13,229 nt of DNA from Acidobacteriota bacterium. GTDB lineage: Bacteria; Acidobacteriota; Terriglobia; Terriglobales; Acidobacteriaceae. Both the position numbers and the translations under genes were made by a program. The notes below the pieces were generated by a model. It did not search any database. It was given only the letters and a program-made list of their open reading frames with translations, and was not told where the DNA came from. The stretch lies in the NCBI GenBank assembly GCA_021778815.1, contig JAJYBW010000046.1, forward strand, positions 1 through 13,229. Reading direction: 5' to 3'. Of this stretch, positions 7,044-12,907 are shown in pieces (positions within the stretch are counted from its first letter, which is position 1; each line of letters starts with the position of its first letter).

Positions 7044-8849
7044 TTATGCAAGGGAAACTTTCAGTGCCGCGGCGAAGTCGGCAGCCGGTTGATATCCGCG
7101 CGGCAATTCCACTCGCAATCCCTCCGCTGTCTGTTTCCACTTCACCTGTTCGCTGGTGCCCAGCAGTTGCACATGTTTGATCTTTCCCGGCTGGGTGGCG
7201 CTTGCCGTCCCGAGGGACTGGATGACGAACTCGCCAGCCGGCCAGCCGAGGGCAATCGCGTAGATCGCTGTATTCGCCTTGTTCCGTGTAAAACGGATGT
7301 CCTTCGCGTTCAGCTTGCTGATGCTGTTGCCCTGGAACGATCCGCTTTTTACCATGTCCGGGCCTTCGCCATAAATCTTCCATGGTCGAGTTGCGTAGAT
7401 GGCCTCGCCATTCCCCTGCATCCAGTCGGTAATCCCGTCGAGCACAGCGATTTCCTTGCTGTCGATAGTGCCGTCCGGCTTGCCTGGGATGTTCAGGATG
7501 AACGTGCCGTTCTTACTGACCGTATCGATCATCCAGTGAATCACGTCGCGAGGCTGCAGATAACCGCCGTATTTCCCCGGCTTATCGAACAGCGCGCGAT
7601 TGTAGTGCCACTCTCCAATACAGGTTTCCGACTGCCACGGGTATGCCATGATCTTGCTGGTGAGGCCACGTTCGTAATCGGCGACAACGGCTTTAGCTAG
7701 GCGATCGGGTACTTGTTTGACATTGATGACAGCCTCGAGCTTTCCACCGTGGGTCCTCAAATTGTGGTTGTAGAAGTACGAGCCGATGTTCATGCCCCCC
7801 CATCCTAGCGGAAGCAGCGAATTGTCGAAGTAGAGCAAGTCGGGATCGTGCTGATCGATCAAATCGCGAGTACGGTCGTAGAAGTTCTTCACGTAAGAGA
7901 TGTCAGGCAATGCGTTGTGGGGATGTTTGGCGCCGTACAGTCGCTGCGGGTCCAGTCCCTGCCACCACTGGTTCTTGCCCACAGCCGCGGTCAGATCGCC
8001 ATCGTAGGGGACACCTGCGAGCGATCCGGCTTTGTCAGCGCCGTGTGAGGTCTGAAACCACCACCAATTGCGGGCCTGGTGCACGGTGACGCCGAGTCGA
8101 AGTCCCTGTTTGCGCGCGGCAGTCGCCCAGGCGCCGACAACATCGCGATGCGGGCCGATGCTGGCGGCATTCCACGGCTGATGCTTCGAGTCCCACGTAT
8201 CGAAGCCATCATGATGGTTCGCCAGCGTGATAAACAGCTTGGCCCCTGCCTTTTTGTAACGCTCGATCAGCTCATCGGGTTCCCAGTTGAGTAGCGTCCA
8301 CTGCGGACAGAGGTCTTTGTATCCGAACCTGGAGGGATCGCCATAGTGTTCCAAGTGATATTTGTTCTGTTCGGAACCCTGCATGTACATGTTGCGCGCG
8401 TACCAATCTCCCGCCTCTGGTACGCACTGTGGGCTCCAATGGGCCCAGATGCCGAACTTGGCGTCGCGATACCATTCCGGCGCATCGTACTGCATCAAGG
8501 AGTCCCATGTCGGCTTGTATGGACCGCTGCCACCTAAGCCTGCGATTGGAGAATCCATGGGCACGCCGTCCCATGAGCCGCCGGGAATGTGCAGATTGGG
8601 CGGGTTGCCCCATCCCGTCGGCGTCCAAGTTGTTTCGTCGAGCTTTTCCTGGATGAACTCGCCGCCCTCGTAGGCAAAGAACACTCGCTGGTCTGCGGGC
8701 GTCGCGCAATAAGTGGCATAGTCTTCGGTGCAGGTGTCGAGGGCATGGAATGCAGCCGATTGCGCCGCACTGTCGGTTTGCCCAATCATCGGCACAGTCC
8801 GTGCTGCCGCTGCGGCAGCCATCAGTCTGCAAAAATCCCGTCGTCGCAT
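7044..8849 (-). CDS. Tat-exported alpha-L-fucosidase, glycoside hydrolase family 29
   Basis: A 601-residue retaining glycosidase that removes alpha-L-fucose from glycans outside the cytoplasm. Residues 1-24 (RRRDFCRLM, alanine-rich core, MIGQ) are a Tat signal. A segment of about 85 residues with no clear assignment (roughly 27-112) precedes the catalytic domain. GH29 motifs: KFGIWAHWSPQCVPEAGDWY (131-150), GAKLFITLANHHDGFDTWDS (202-221), and DPDLLYFDN (335-343) with the nucleophile Asp342. The probable acid/base Glu408 lies in AYPWQSETCIGEWHY. Family consensus is usually AKHHDGF and WFDG, so this is a divergent subfamily. The start is ATG 8849 because AAGGAG abuts the earlier in-frame ATG at 8858 with no spacing but sits 9 nt from 8849. 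It has its own promoter at 8903-8932 and heads the leftward catabolic run. Confidence 0.93.
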   Translation of the reverse strand: MRRRDFCRLMAAAAAARTVPMIGQTDSAAQSAAFHALDTCTEDYATYCATPADQRVFFAYEGGEFIQEKLDETTWTPTGWGNPPNLHIPGGSWDGVPMDSPIAGLGGSGPYKPTWDSLMQYDAPEWYRDAKFGIWAHWSPQCVPEAGDWYARNMYMQGSEQNKYHLEHYGDPSRFGYKDLCPQWTLLNWEPDELIERYKKAGAKLFITLANHHDGFDTWDSKHQPWNAASIGPHRDVVGAWATAARKQGLRLGVTVHQARNWWWFQTSHGADKAGSLAGVPYDGDLTAAVGKNQWWQGLDPQRLYGAKHPHNALPDISYVKNFYDRTRDLIDQHDPDLLYFDNSLLPLGWGGMNIGSYFYNHNLRTHGGKLEAVINVKQVPDRLAKAVVADYERGLTSKIMAYPWQSETCIGEWHYNRALFDKPGKYGGYLQPRDVIHWMIDTVSKNGTFILNIPGKPDGTIDSKEIAVLDGITDWMQGNGEAIYATRPWKIYGEGPDMVKSGSFQGNSISKLNAKDIRFTRNKANTAIYAIALGWPAGEFVIQSLGTASATQPGKIKHVQLLGTSEQVKWKQTAEGLRVELPRGYQPAADFAAALKVSLA

Positions 8850-8858
8850 GAATGCCAT

Positions 8859-8864
8859 CTCCTT
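8859..8864 (-). promoter_or_regulatory. Ribosome binding site of the fucosidase gene
   Basis: AAGGAG at 8864-8859 directly touches ATG 8858 and lies 9 nt from the in-frame ATG 8849. A ribosome cannot normally use zero spacing, so this site selects 8849 and places the Tat arginines at residues 2-4. Confidence 0.8.
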
Positions 8865-8902
8865 AGCAACCCGAATGCTCTCTGAATGGTCGCCAATCAG
8901 GG

Positions 8903-8932
8903 ACTATAGAAGCCTTTCGGAGTGCTTGTCAA
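8903..8932 (-). promoter_or_regulatory. Sigma-70-type promoter of the fucosidase gene
   Basis: On the minus strand a perfect TTGACA (8932-8927) is followed after 18 nt by TATAGT (8908-8903). Transcription should begin near 8896, leaving a leader of about 45 nt before ATG 8849. It is the best promoter in the leftward set and can drive the fucosidase independently of the lacI-type gene. Confidence 0.75.
8910..8927. promoter_or_regulatory. Candidate LacI-family operator inside the fucosidase promoter spacer
   Basis: AAGCCTTTCGGAGTGCTT is an imperfect 18-bp palindrome centred on CG: AAGC and GCTT arms match and 12 of 18 positions are symmetric. LacI-family operators are typically even-length and CG-centred. 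It lies almost exactly between the -35 and -10 hexamers, where repressor binding would block polymerase. Binding is inferred from position and symmetry only. Confidence 0.4.
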
Positions 8933-8986
8933 CGATGCAGTAAGCGGTGTCTATCCAAGGAAGCCCCGATCAGGGCCTGCCGCGGG

Positions 8987-10072
8987 TCACTTCTTACGTC
9001 GGGCCATGGCAGCAGGTCTGGGGGACTTCTTGCTCGCAGAGGAAACCCGGCTCGTTGCCGGAATCCTCATGCTGGAGGACCGCACGACCAGCGATGGATC
9101 CAGGATCACGCTTATGGTTTGAGGGCGAACCTTCGACTCAATGAAGCGAAGCAAAATAGCGCCTGTCCGCTCTCCAATCATCGAACTGTGTTGATCGACG
9201 CTTGAAAGCGGCACGCGGAGCGAGTCGTCGTAATGCAGATTTCCGCTACCCACCAAGGCGACGTCCTGCGGAATGCGGAGCCCAGCATCCAGGATGGCGT
9301 TCATTGCCCCAATCGCCAGCGGATCGTTGTAGGCAAAAACGCCGTCGGGTCTCGGCTTCCGCCGCAGCAAAAGTTTCATGGCTTCTGCGCCCTCTGTGGT
9401 GCTGTCTGTGTCCACGTTGGATCGCGTCACGACCAGGCCCTCGGAATACTGCAACCCGCGACGCAGCAGCGCCTGCCTATAGCCTTCGAATCGATTGATT
9501 CCCGTGCTGTTCTCTCGGCCGCGAATGTGGGCTACGCGGCGGCAGCCCTGGTCGATCAGGTGTTCGGTTGCAATGCGGCCCACCGCCACATCATTCCCAC
9601 CGACAAAGTTGGCTGTCAGTCCCTCCACTTCGCGATCGATTAGCACATAGGGTGTGCCATTTCTATCCAACTTTTCAAATGCAGCGGCGCTTGTCCCGCA
9701 GGTTGCGACGACCAGCGCGTCGAGCTGTCGTCCCATCAGTTGTTGTATTTCTCTGGCTTCGAGCTCCGGATTTTCTTCTGACGAGGAGATGATGAGGGAG
9801 TATCCTCCACCTCTCATCGCCCCCGACAGGGCCTTAGCGACCTCGGTAAAAAATGGATGCAACAGATCCGGAACAATCAGCCCGATGAGATAGCTGTGCC
9901 CGGTGACCAAGCTGCGGGCCATAAGGTTGGGATGGTAATCCAAATCTTTCACTCGCTGGAGAACCCGTTCCCGCGTCTCTTCGGCGATATCCGGATGATT
10001 GCGCAGAACCTTGGAGATGGTAACGGTGGAAAGACCGAGATCCTTGGCGATGTCCTTCATGCGGACTGTCAT
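8987..10072 (-). CDS. LacI/GalR-family transcriptional regulator
   Basis: A 361-residue sugar-responsive repressor, by family. Residues 5-26 form the helix-turn-helix (MKDIAKDLGLSTVTISKVL). The hinge helix is at about 47-58 (HPNLMARSLVTG). The periplasmic-binding-like effector domain follows with YLIGLIVPDLLHPFF, IDREVEG, a GGND segment, and FAYNDPLAIGAM near 250. The C-terminus ends in a lysine/arginine-rich tail (SKKSPRPAAMARRKK), unusual for the family. The start is set at ATG 10072; ATG 10060 is possible, and neither has a clear ribosome site. A TTG/ATG extension further upstream would add non-family sequence. It sits between the fucosidase and divergent fucP, so it probably controls both in response to L-fucose or a fucosyl-glycan product. 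The effector is inferred. Confidence 0.9.
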   Translation of the reverse strand: MTVRMKDIAKDLGLSTVTISKVLRNHPDIAEETRERVLQRVKDLDYHPNLMARSLVTGHSYLIGLIVPDLLHPFFTEVAKALSGAMRGGGYSLIISSSEENPELEAREIQQLMGRQLDALVVATCGTSAAAFEKLDRNGTPYVLIDREVEGLTANFVGGNDVAVGRIATEHLIDQGCRRVAHIRGRENSTGINRFEGYRQALLRRGLQYSEGLVVTRSNVDTDSTTEGAEAMKLLLRRKPRPDGVFAYNDPLAIGAMNAILDAGLRIPQDVALVGSGNLHYDDSLRVPLSSVDQHSSMIGERTGAILLRFIESKVRPQTISVILDPSLVVRSSSMRIPATSRVSSASKKSPRPAAMARRKK

Positions 10073-10085
10073 ATCTGACAATATA
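10067..10085 (-). promoter_or_regulatory. Start-site region of the lacI-type gene: -10 box and overlapping inverted repeat
   Basis: TATATT (10085-10080 on the minus strand) ends 7 nt before ATG 10072, so transcription should begin at or next to the A of the start codon. No convincing -35 is seen, and no ribosome site exists, which fits a leaderless message. The perfect inverted repeat TGTCA-TATC-TGACA (10067-10080) overlaps both the presumed start point and the start codon and could be an autoregulatory operator. Positions are read from sequence; the functions are inferred. Confidence 0.4.
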
Positions 10086-10205
10086 CAAGTGATTCTGGGA
10101 CAGTGAAATCCGCCAGATTCTGAGTTGAGGTCGTCGCTCCGGCGCAAAGAGCCAGGATTACTGTATCGATTGCTGTATCCAACTTTGCCTTATACTCAAC
10201 AAGCA

Positions 10206-10222
10206 TTGCCCGAGTGGGGCAA
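10206..10222. repeat. Inverted repeat TTGCCC-N5-GGGCAA, candidate operator
   Basis: Perfect 6-bp arms around GAGTG, about 175 nt before fucP. The odd spacing does not match a classic CG-centred LacI operator, so it could equally form an RNA hairpin in the fucP leader if transcription starts upstream. Confidence 0.4.
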
Positions 10223-10296
10223 CGTAACGTGGTCAGCGGAAGAGAAGTGTGCGTCAGTCTGTATACTCCCCGATGGCGGAAAGTGTGCCCAGTTTC

Positions 10297-10310
10297 GTGC
10301 AATGTTGCAC
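10297..10310. repeat. Palindrome GTGCAATGTTGCAC, candidate operator
   Basis: Perfect 6-bp arms around TG, ending 85 nt before fucP. It overlaps a possible -35 (TTGCAC). Even length and symmetry fit a dimeric regulator site; the central TG rather than CG is a mild argument against LacI. Confidence 0.42.
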
Positions 10311-10379
10311 TTTGGGTCGCACCCGGCTTATCGTGATCGATCTCTGGATAGGAAGATTTACCTGGCTGAACGCCAGTAC

Positions 10380-10385
10380 GGAGGA
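10380..10385 (+). promoter_or_regulatory. Ribosome binding site of fucP
   Basis: GGAGGA lies 10 nt before ATG 10396. It decides the start: the upstream in-frame ATGs at 10249 and 10273 have no comparable site and would add about 40-50 residues absent from the family. Confidence 0.75.
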
Positions 10386-10395
10386 TCCCATCGAA

Positions 10396-11733
10396 ATGTT
10401 ACCTGCGAACTATGCCGCGCTCGCGAGTCAAAAGACGAATACCCGCGCTCCGCTGCTGCCCCCCGGTTACGGGCTTCCCTTCGCGCTGGTAACGGCGCTC
10501 TTCTTTCTGTGGGGAATTCCCAACAACCTGAACGACGTCCTCATTCGGCAGTTCATGAAGTCGTTCGTCATGACTCGGTTTGAAGCCGGACTGGTTCAGT
10601 CTGCGTTCTACTTGGGCTATTTCCTGCTTGCCATGCCTGCCGCACTGGTGATGCGCAAGTTTGGCTACAAGTCGGGATTCATCATTGGACTGGGTCTGTT
10701 CAGCGTGGGAGCCATTCTCTTCTGGCCCGCGGCCGTCGCGGGTCGCTACTCGTTTTTTCTTGTGGCGCTGTTCGTCATTGCCAGTGGGCTGTCATTCCTG
10801 GAGACGGCGGCGAATCCCTTCATCGCGCAACTCGGCGACCCCAGCAGCGCTGCGCGCCGGCTGAACCTGGCGCAGGCATTCAATCCGATCGGAGCCATCA
10901 CCGGGGTGCTAATCGGAACAGTCTTCATCTTTTCCGGAATCGAACTACGTCCGAACCAGGTCGCCGCTTTGCGCGCGCGTCATGCCTATGCCGCCTACTT
11001 GCACTCGGAAACATTGCGTGTGATCGGTCCCTACCTGGTGTTGGGCGCACTGACGCTCACCATGCTTGTCCTGATTGCCATTACCCGTTTTCCCGCCGGG
11101 CTCACCCGCGTCGAGGAACACGAAGCCGGCAGCAGCACCAGCAGCAGCTTTCGCGCCCTGCTGACCTATCCGCATTTTCTGCTGGCAGTCGCGGCGCAAT
11201 TCGCATACGTCGGCGCACAGGTTGGCACCTGGAGTTATTTCATTCCCTACATCCTTTCCTATACTCACGAAGCGGAAAAAGCGGCGGGCTACTTGCTTAC
11301 GGCTACGCTAGTGACGTTCGGCATTGGGCGCTTCGCCTCCGCATGGCTGATGCGGTTCATCCAGCCGAGCAAGCTGATGGCCATCTACTGCATCGTCAAC
11401 GCCTTCTTGGCGGCGGTTGGGATCCTATTCCCCGGCTGGATCGGCGTCTGGGCGCTGCTGTTCACCAGCTTGTTCATGTCCCTCATGTATCCCACGATCT
11501 TTGCCCAGGGATTACGCGGACTCGGAGACAATACCAAAATCGGCGGCTCGCTGATTGTTATGGCGATAGTCGGCGGTGGCGTCCTCACGCCGATTATGGG
11601 ACTCATCTCGGTCCGGCTTGGCAGCGTCGCATCGGCCTACGTCGTGCCCCTGCTTGCCTACCTTTTCATCGCGTTCTATTCGTTGACGGATATGCGAATC
11701 ATCGTCCACGGCGCGCAGGATGCGAAAGCATAG
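10396..11733 (+). CDS. fucP: L-fucose:H+ symporter FucP (FHS family, MFS)
   Basis: A 445-residue, 12-helix inner-membrane permease that imports L-fucose with protons; relatives also accept L-galactose or D-arabinose. Hallmarks closely track E. coli FucP: FFLWGIPNNLNDVLIRQF with Asp47, GLSFLETAANPFIAQLG with Glu136, and RLNLAQAFNPIGAI. Asp47 and Glu136 correspond to E. coli Asp46 and Glu135, the proton-coupling and sugar-binding acidic residues, and the one-residue offset supports this start. Also present are FAYVGAQVGTWSYF, YPTIFAQGLRGLGDNTKIG and IVGGGVLTPIMG. It is transcribed away from the repressor, and rbsD follows after 20 nt. It strongly ties the locus to L-fucose. Confidence 0.93.
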   Translation: MLPANYAALASQKTNTRAPLLPPGYGLPFALVTALFFLWGIPNNLNDVLIRQFMKSFVMTRFEAGLVQSAFYLGYFLLAMPAALVMRKFGYKSGFIIGLGLFSVGAILFWPAAVAGRYSFFLVALFVIASGLSFLETAANPFIAQLGDPSSAARRLNLAQAFNPIGAITGVLIGTVFIFSGIELRPNQVAALRARHAYAAYLHSETLRVIGPYLVLGALTLTMLVLIAITRFPAGLTRVEEHEAGSSTSSSFRALLTYPHFLLAVAAQFAYVGAQVGTWSYFIPYILSYTHEAEKAAGYLLTATLVTFGIGRFASAWLMRFIQPSKLMAIYCIVNAFLAAVGILFPGWIGVWALLFTSLFMSLMYPTIFAQGLRGLGDNTKIGGSLIVMAIVGGGVLTPIMGLISVRLGSVASAYVVPLLAYLFIAFYSLTDMRIIVHGAQDAKA

Positions 11734-11753
11734 CGGCCAGAAAAGGAGAATCG

Positions 11754-12143
11754 GTGCTGAAATCTGGAATCCTCAACCCACATGTAAACTCTCTGCTCAG
11801 CAGGGTCCGGCATACCAACTCGCTTGTCATTGCGGATCGAGGTTTTCCGTTCTGGCCGGAAATCGAGACCGTCGATCTTTCCCTGGTAGACGACATTCCT
11901 CGAGTTCTGGAGGTACTGCACGCCATCCGGAGGAACTTCGCCGTTGGCAGGTTCTTTATGGCCGAGGAGTTCCGTCTCCACAACACAACAGGAGTGGTGC
12001 ATCAGTTTTCCAAAGCAATGGCGAGCGTAGAGGTGGTCTACGAGCCTCACGAGGAATTCAAGAAGCGCGTTCCTTATGCGATTGGGATCATCCGCACCGG
12101 AGATACTACGCAATATGCAAACCTCATCCTTGAGTCGGCCTGA
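11754..12143 (+). CDS. rbsD: RbsD/FucU-family D-ribose pyranase-like sugar mutarotase
   Basis: A 129-residue cytoplasmic enzyme predicted to interconvert pyranose and furanose forms or anomers of a sugar. Start is GTG 11754, preceded by AAGGAG with 5-nt spacing. Family residues fall at the positions known in RbsD: His20 and Asp28 (VRHTNSLVIADRGFP), His99 (EPHEEFKK), Tyr121-Ala-Asn (IIRTGDTTQYANLIL). The MAEEFRLHN segment resembles RbsD (IIAEEIKHHN) more than FucU. It lies 20 nt after fucP and is almost certainly co-transcribed, so its substrate is probably the sugar FucP imports, despite the RbsD-like sequence. It is only distantly similar to the FucU-like protein at 4301-4825. Family call strong; the choice between ribose and fucose is open. 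Confidence 0.85.
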   Translation: MLKSGILNPHVNSLLSRVRHTNSLVIADRGFPFWPEIETVDLSLVDDIPRVLEVLHAIRRNFAVGRFFMAEEFRLHNTTGVVHQFSKAMASVEVVYEPHEEFKKRVPYAIGIIRTGDTTQYANLILESA

Positions 12144-12146
12144 ATT

Positions 12147-12159
12147 AGTCTTGAAGACT
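12147..12159 (+). terminator. Short hairpin after rbsD, possible weak terminator
   Basis: AGTCTTGAAGACT, 4 nt after the rbsD stop, can fold as a 5-bp stem with a 3-nt loop and is followed by TTCTTG. The stem is AT-rich and the T-tract interrupted, so termination would be weak. Confidence 0.3.
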
Positions 12160-12215
12160 TTCTTGCTGCAGCAGTGCAGGAGTCTTGGCCCGCTCGTCGA
12201 ACGGTGCCATTAGCG

Positions 12216-12616
12216 CGCAGCCGTGATCGAGTTTGAGCATCGTGCGCCGTTTTGCCGCAAAGGGTCGGCACGGACGTATGCGTACGAACTGCGGTGGAGT
12301 TCTGCCCGTCGATGGGGCAAATGCAAGGCGTGTCACCGACTCGATCTCGCGTTGATTTTCGACAATGTCGCCCTCTCGCTTCGCATGACCGGCATTGGCC
12401 TCGACGCGTTTGCGCTCACGGGGCAGATGAGTGCGGCGTACATAGCATTTGCGCGAAATGGTGATCCCAACAACCCCGAACTTCCACGTTGGCCTACGTA
12501 CAATCTCTTTCGTCGCGCCACGCGCGATTTCCATCCTGGCACCCAAGGTGATCGACGATCCGCGCGGACAGGAGCGGGAATTCTTCTCCGTTATCCACAA
12601 CTGGATCCGAGGCTAA
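12216..12616 (+). pseudogene. Frameshifted C-terminal remnant of a type-B carboxylesterase
   Basis: A broken gene: only about the last 130 residues of a family normally about 500 long remain. Frame-1 sequence reads ARTYAYELRW, then GKCKACHRLDLALIFDNVAL, MTGIGLDAFAL, MSAAYIAFARNGDPNNPELP, RWPTYNLFRRATRDF, which match the carboxylesterase C-terminal pattern (KACH..e.pFvFdNv, MS.AwiaFArtGdPN, LP.WP.Y). Just after RATRDF the homology continues in the next frame from about 12540 as APKVIDDPRGQEREFFSVI to a TAA at 12614-12616. Within 12296-12320 the expected PVDGG appears in the third frame, hinting at a compensating insertion and deletion. No signal peptide, GxSxG nucleophile region or promoter is visible. 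It probably decayed from an esterase gene once attached to this locus. Confidence 0.75.
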
Positions 12617-12700
12617 CCGGGGAAACACGGGGCAATACCGAATAATCCAGGCGGCGGCCGGTGCTCTGTGGCCAGATCGATCGGCTTTCGGAATTATCTG

Positions 12701-12730
12701 TTGACAATGCCACATGCGTTGACATATAAG
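12701..12730 (+). promoter_or_regulatory. Sigma-70-type promoter of the right-hand TonB-receptor gene
   Basis: TTGACA (12701-12706) and TATAAG (12725-12730) are 18 nt apart; ATATAA at 17 nt is the alternative reading. A second TTGACA at 12719 overlaps the spacer. Transcription would begin near 12737, about 170 nt before the ATG at 12908, giving a long leader. Confidence 0.65.
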
Positions 12731-12748
12731 TCTCCAGTCAACGATAAA

Positions 12749-12880
12749 GCTATCGAAATGGTAGCCAACTTTTCATGGCAATCACGTAAAGCGAAAAATG
12801 ATTGCTCCAGCCCTATCGACAGCAAACTGGGGCTAGCAATCCGGGTGCGAACCACTTGGCGATGAAACGCCTTTGGTTCG
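12749..12880 (+). promoter_or_regulatory. Hairpin-rich 5' leader, candidate structured RNA element
   Basis: Three successive stems are readable in the leader. The first is GCTATC-N5-GGTAGC (12749-12765), 6 bp with one wobble pair. The second, at 12800-12841, pairs GATTGCT with AGCAATC and, across a CC bulge, AGCCC with GGGCT, closing a 16-nt loop. The third, at 12848-12880, pairs CGAACCA with TGGTTCG, then GGCG with CGCC across a small internal loop, closing ATGAAA. The ribosome site follows 16 nt later. I do not recognise a known riboswitch; cobalamin boxes were looked for and not seen. A regulatory role is inference. Confidence 0.45.
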
Positions 12881-12907
12881 GATCGATAAAGCAAACAGGA
12901 GGCAGTA

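Larger units (their letters stand above)
10073..10395. promoter_or_regulatory. Divergent control region between the lacI-type gene and fucP
   Basis: A 323-nt stretch with no convincing gene. It contains a perfect inverted repeat TTGCCC-N5-GGGCAA (10206-10222), a perfect palindrome GTGCAATGTTGCAC (10297-10310), TATACT hexamers at 10191-10196 and 10262-10267 that could be -10 boxes for fucP but lack good -35 partners, and a repeated CTGTATC at 10161 and 10173. TTGCAC at 10305-10310, with TTATCG 17 nt later, is another weak promoter option overlapping the palindrome. This is where LacI control of fucP would be expected. Confidence 0.5.

Noticed and set aside
6459..7700. A 413-codon open frame on the plus strand opposite the aldo/keto reductase and fucosidase
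   Set aside because: It runs antisense to two genes with clear catalytic motifs, crosses their boundary, and its protein has no recognisable domain. GC-rich codon bias on the other strand explains it.
10249..10395. Upstream extension of fucP to ATG 10249
   Set aside because: It adds 49 residues not found in the FucP family. The ribosome site at 10380-10385 and the one-residue offset to E. coli Asp46/Glu135 favour 10396.
12145..12600. A 151-codon open frame on the minus strand downstream of rbsD
   Set aside because: It is antisense to the esterase remnant, which carries the real homology; no ribosome site or domain supports it.
12737..12907. Cobalamin riboswitch before the TonB gene
   Set aside because: TonB genes often have one, but I see no match to its conserved boxes and the leader is short for that class.
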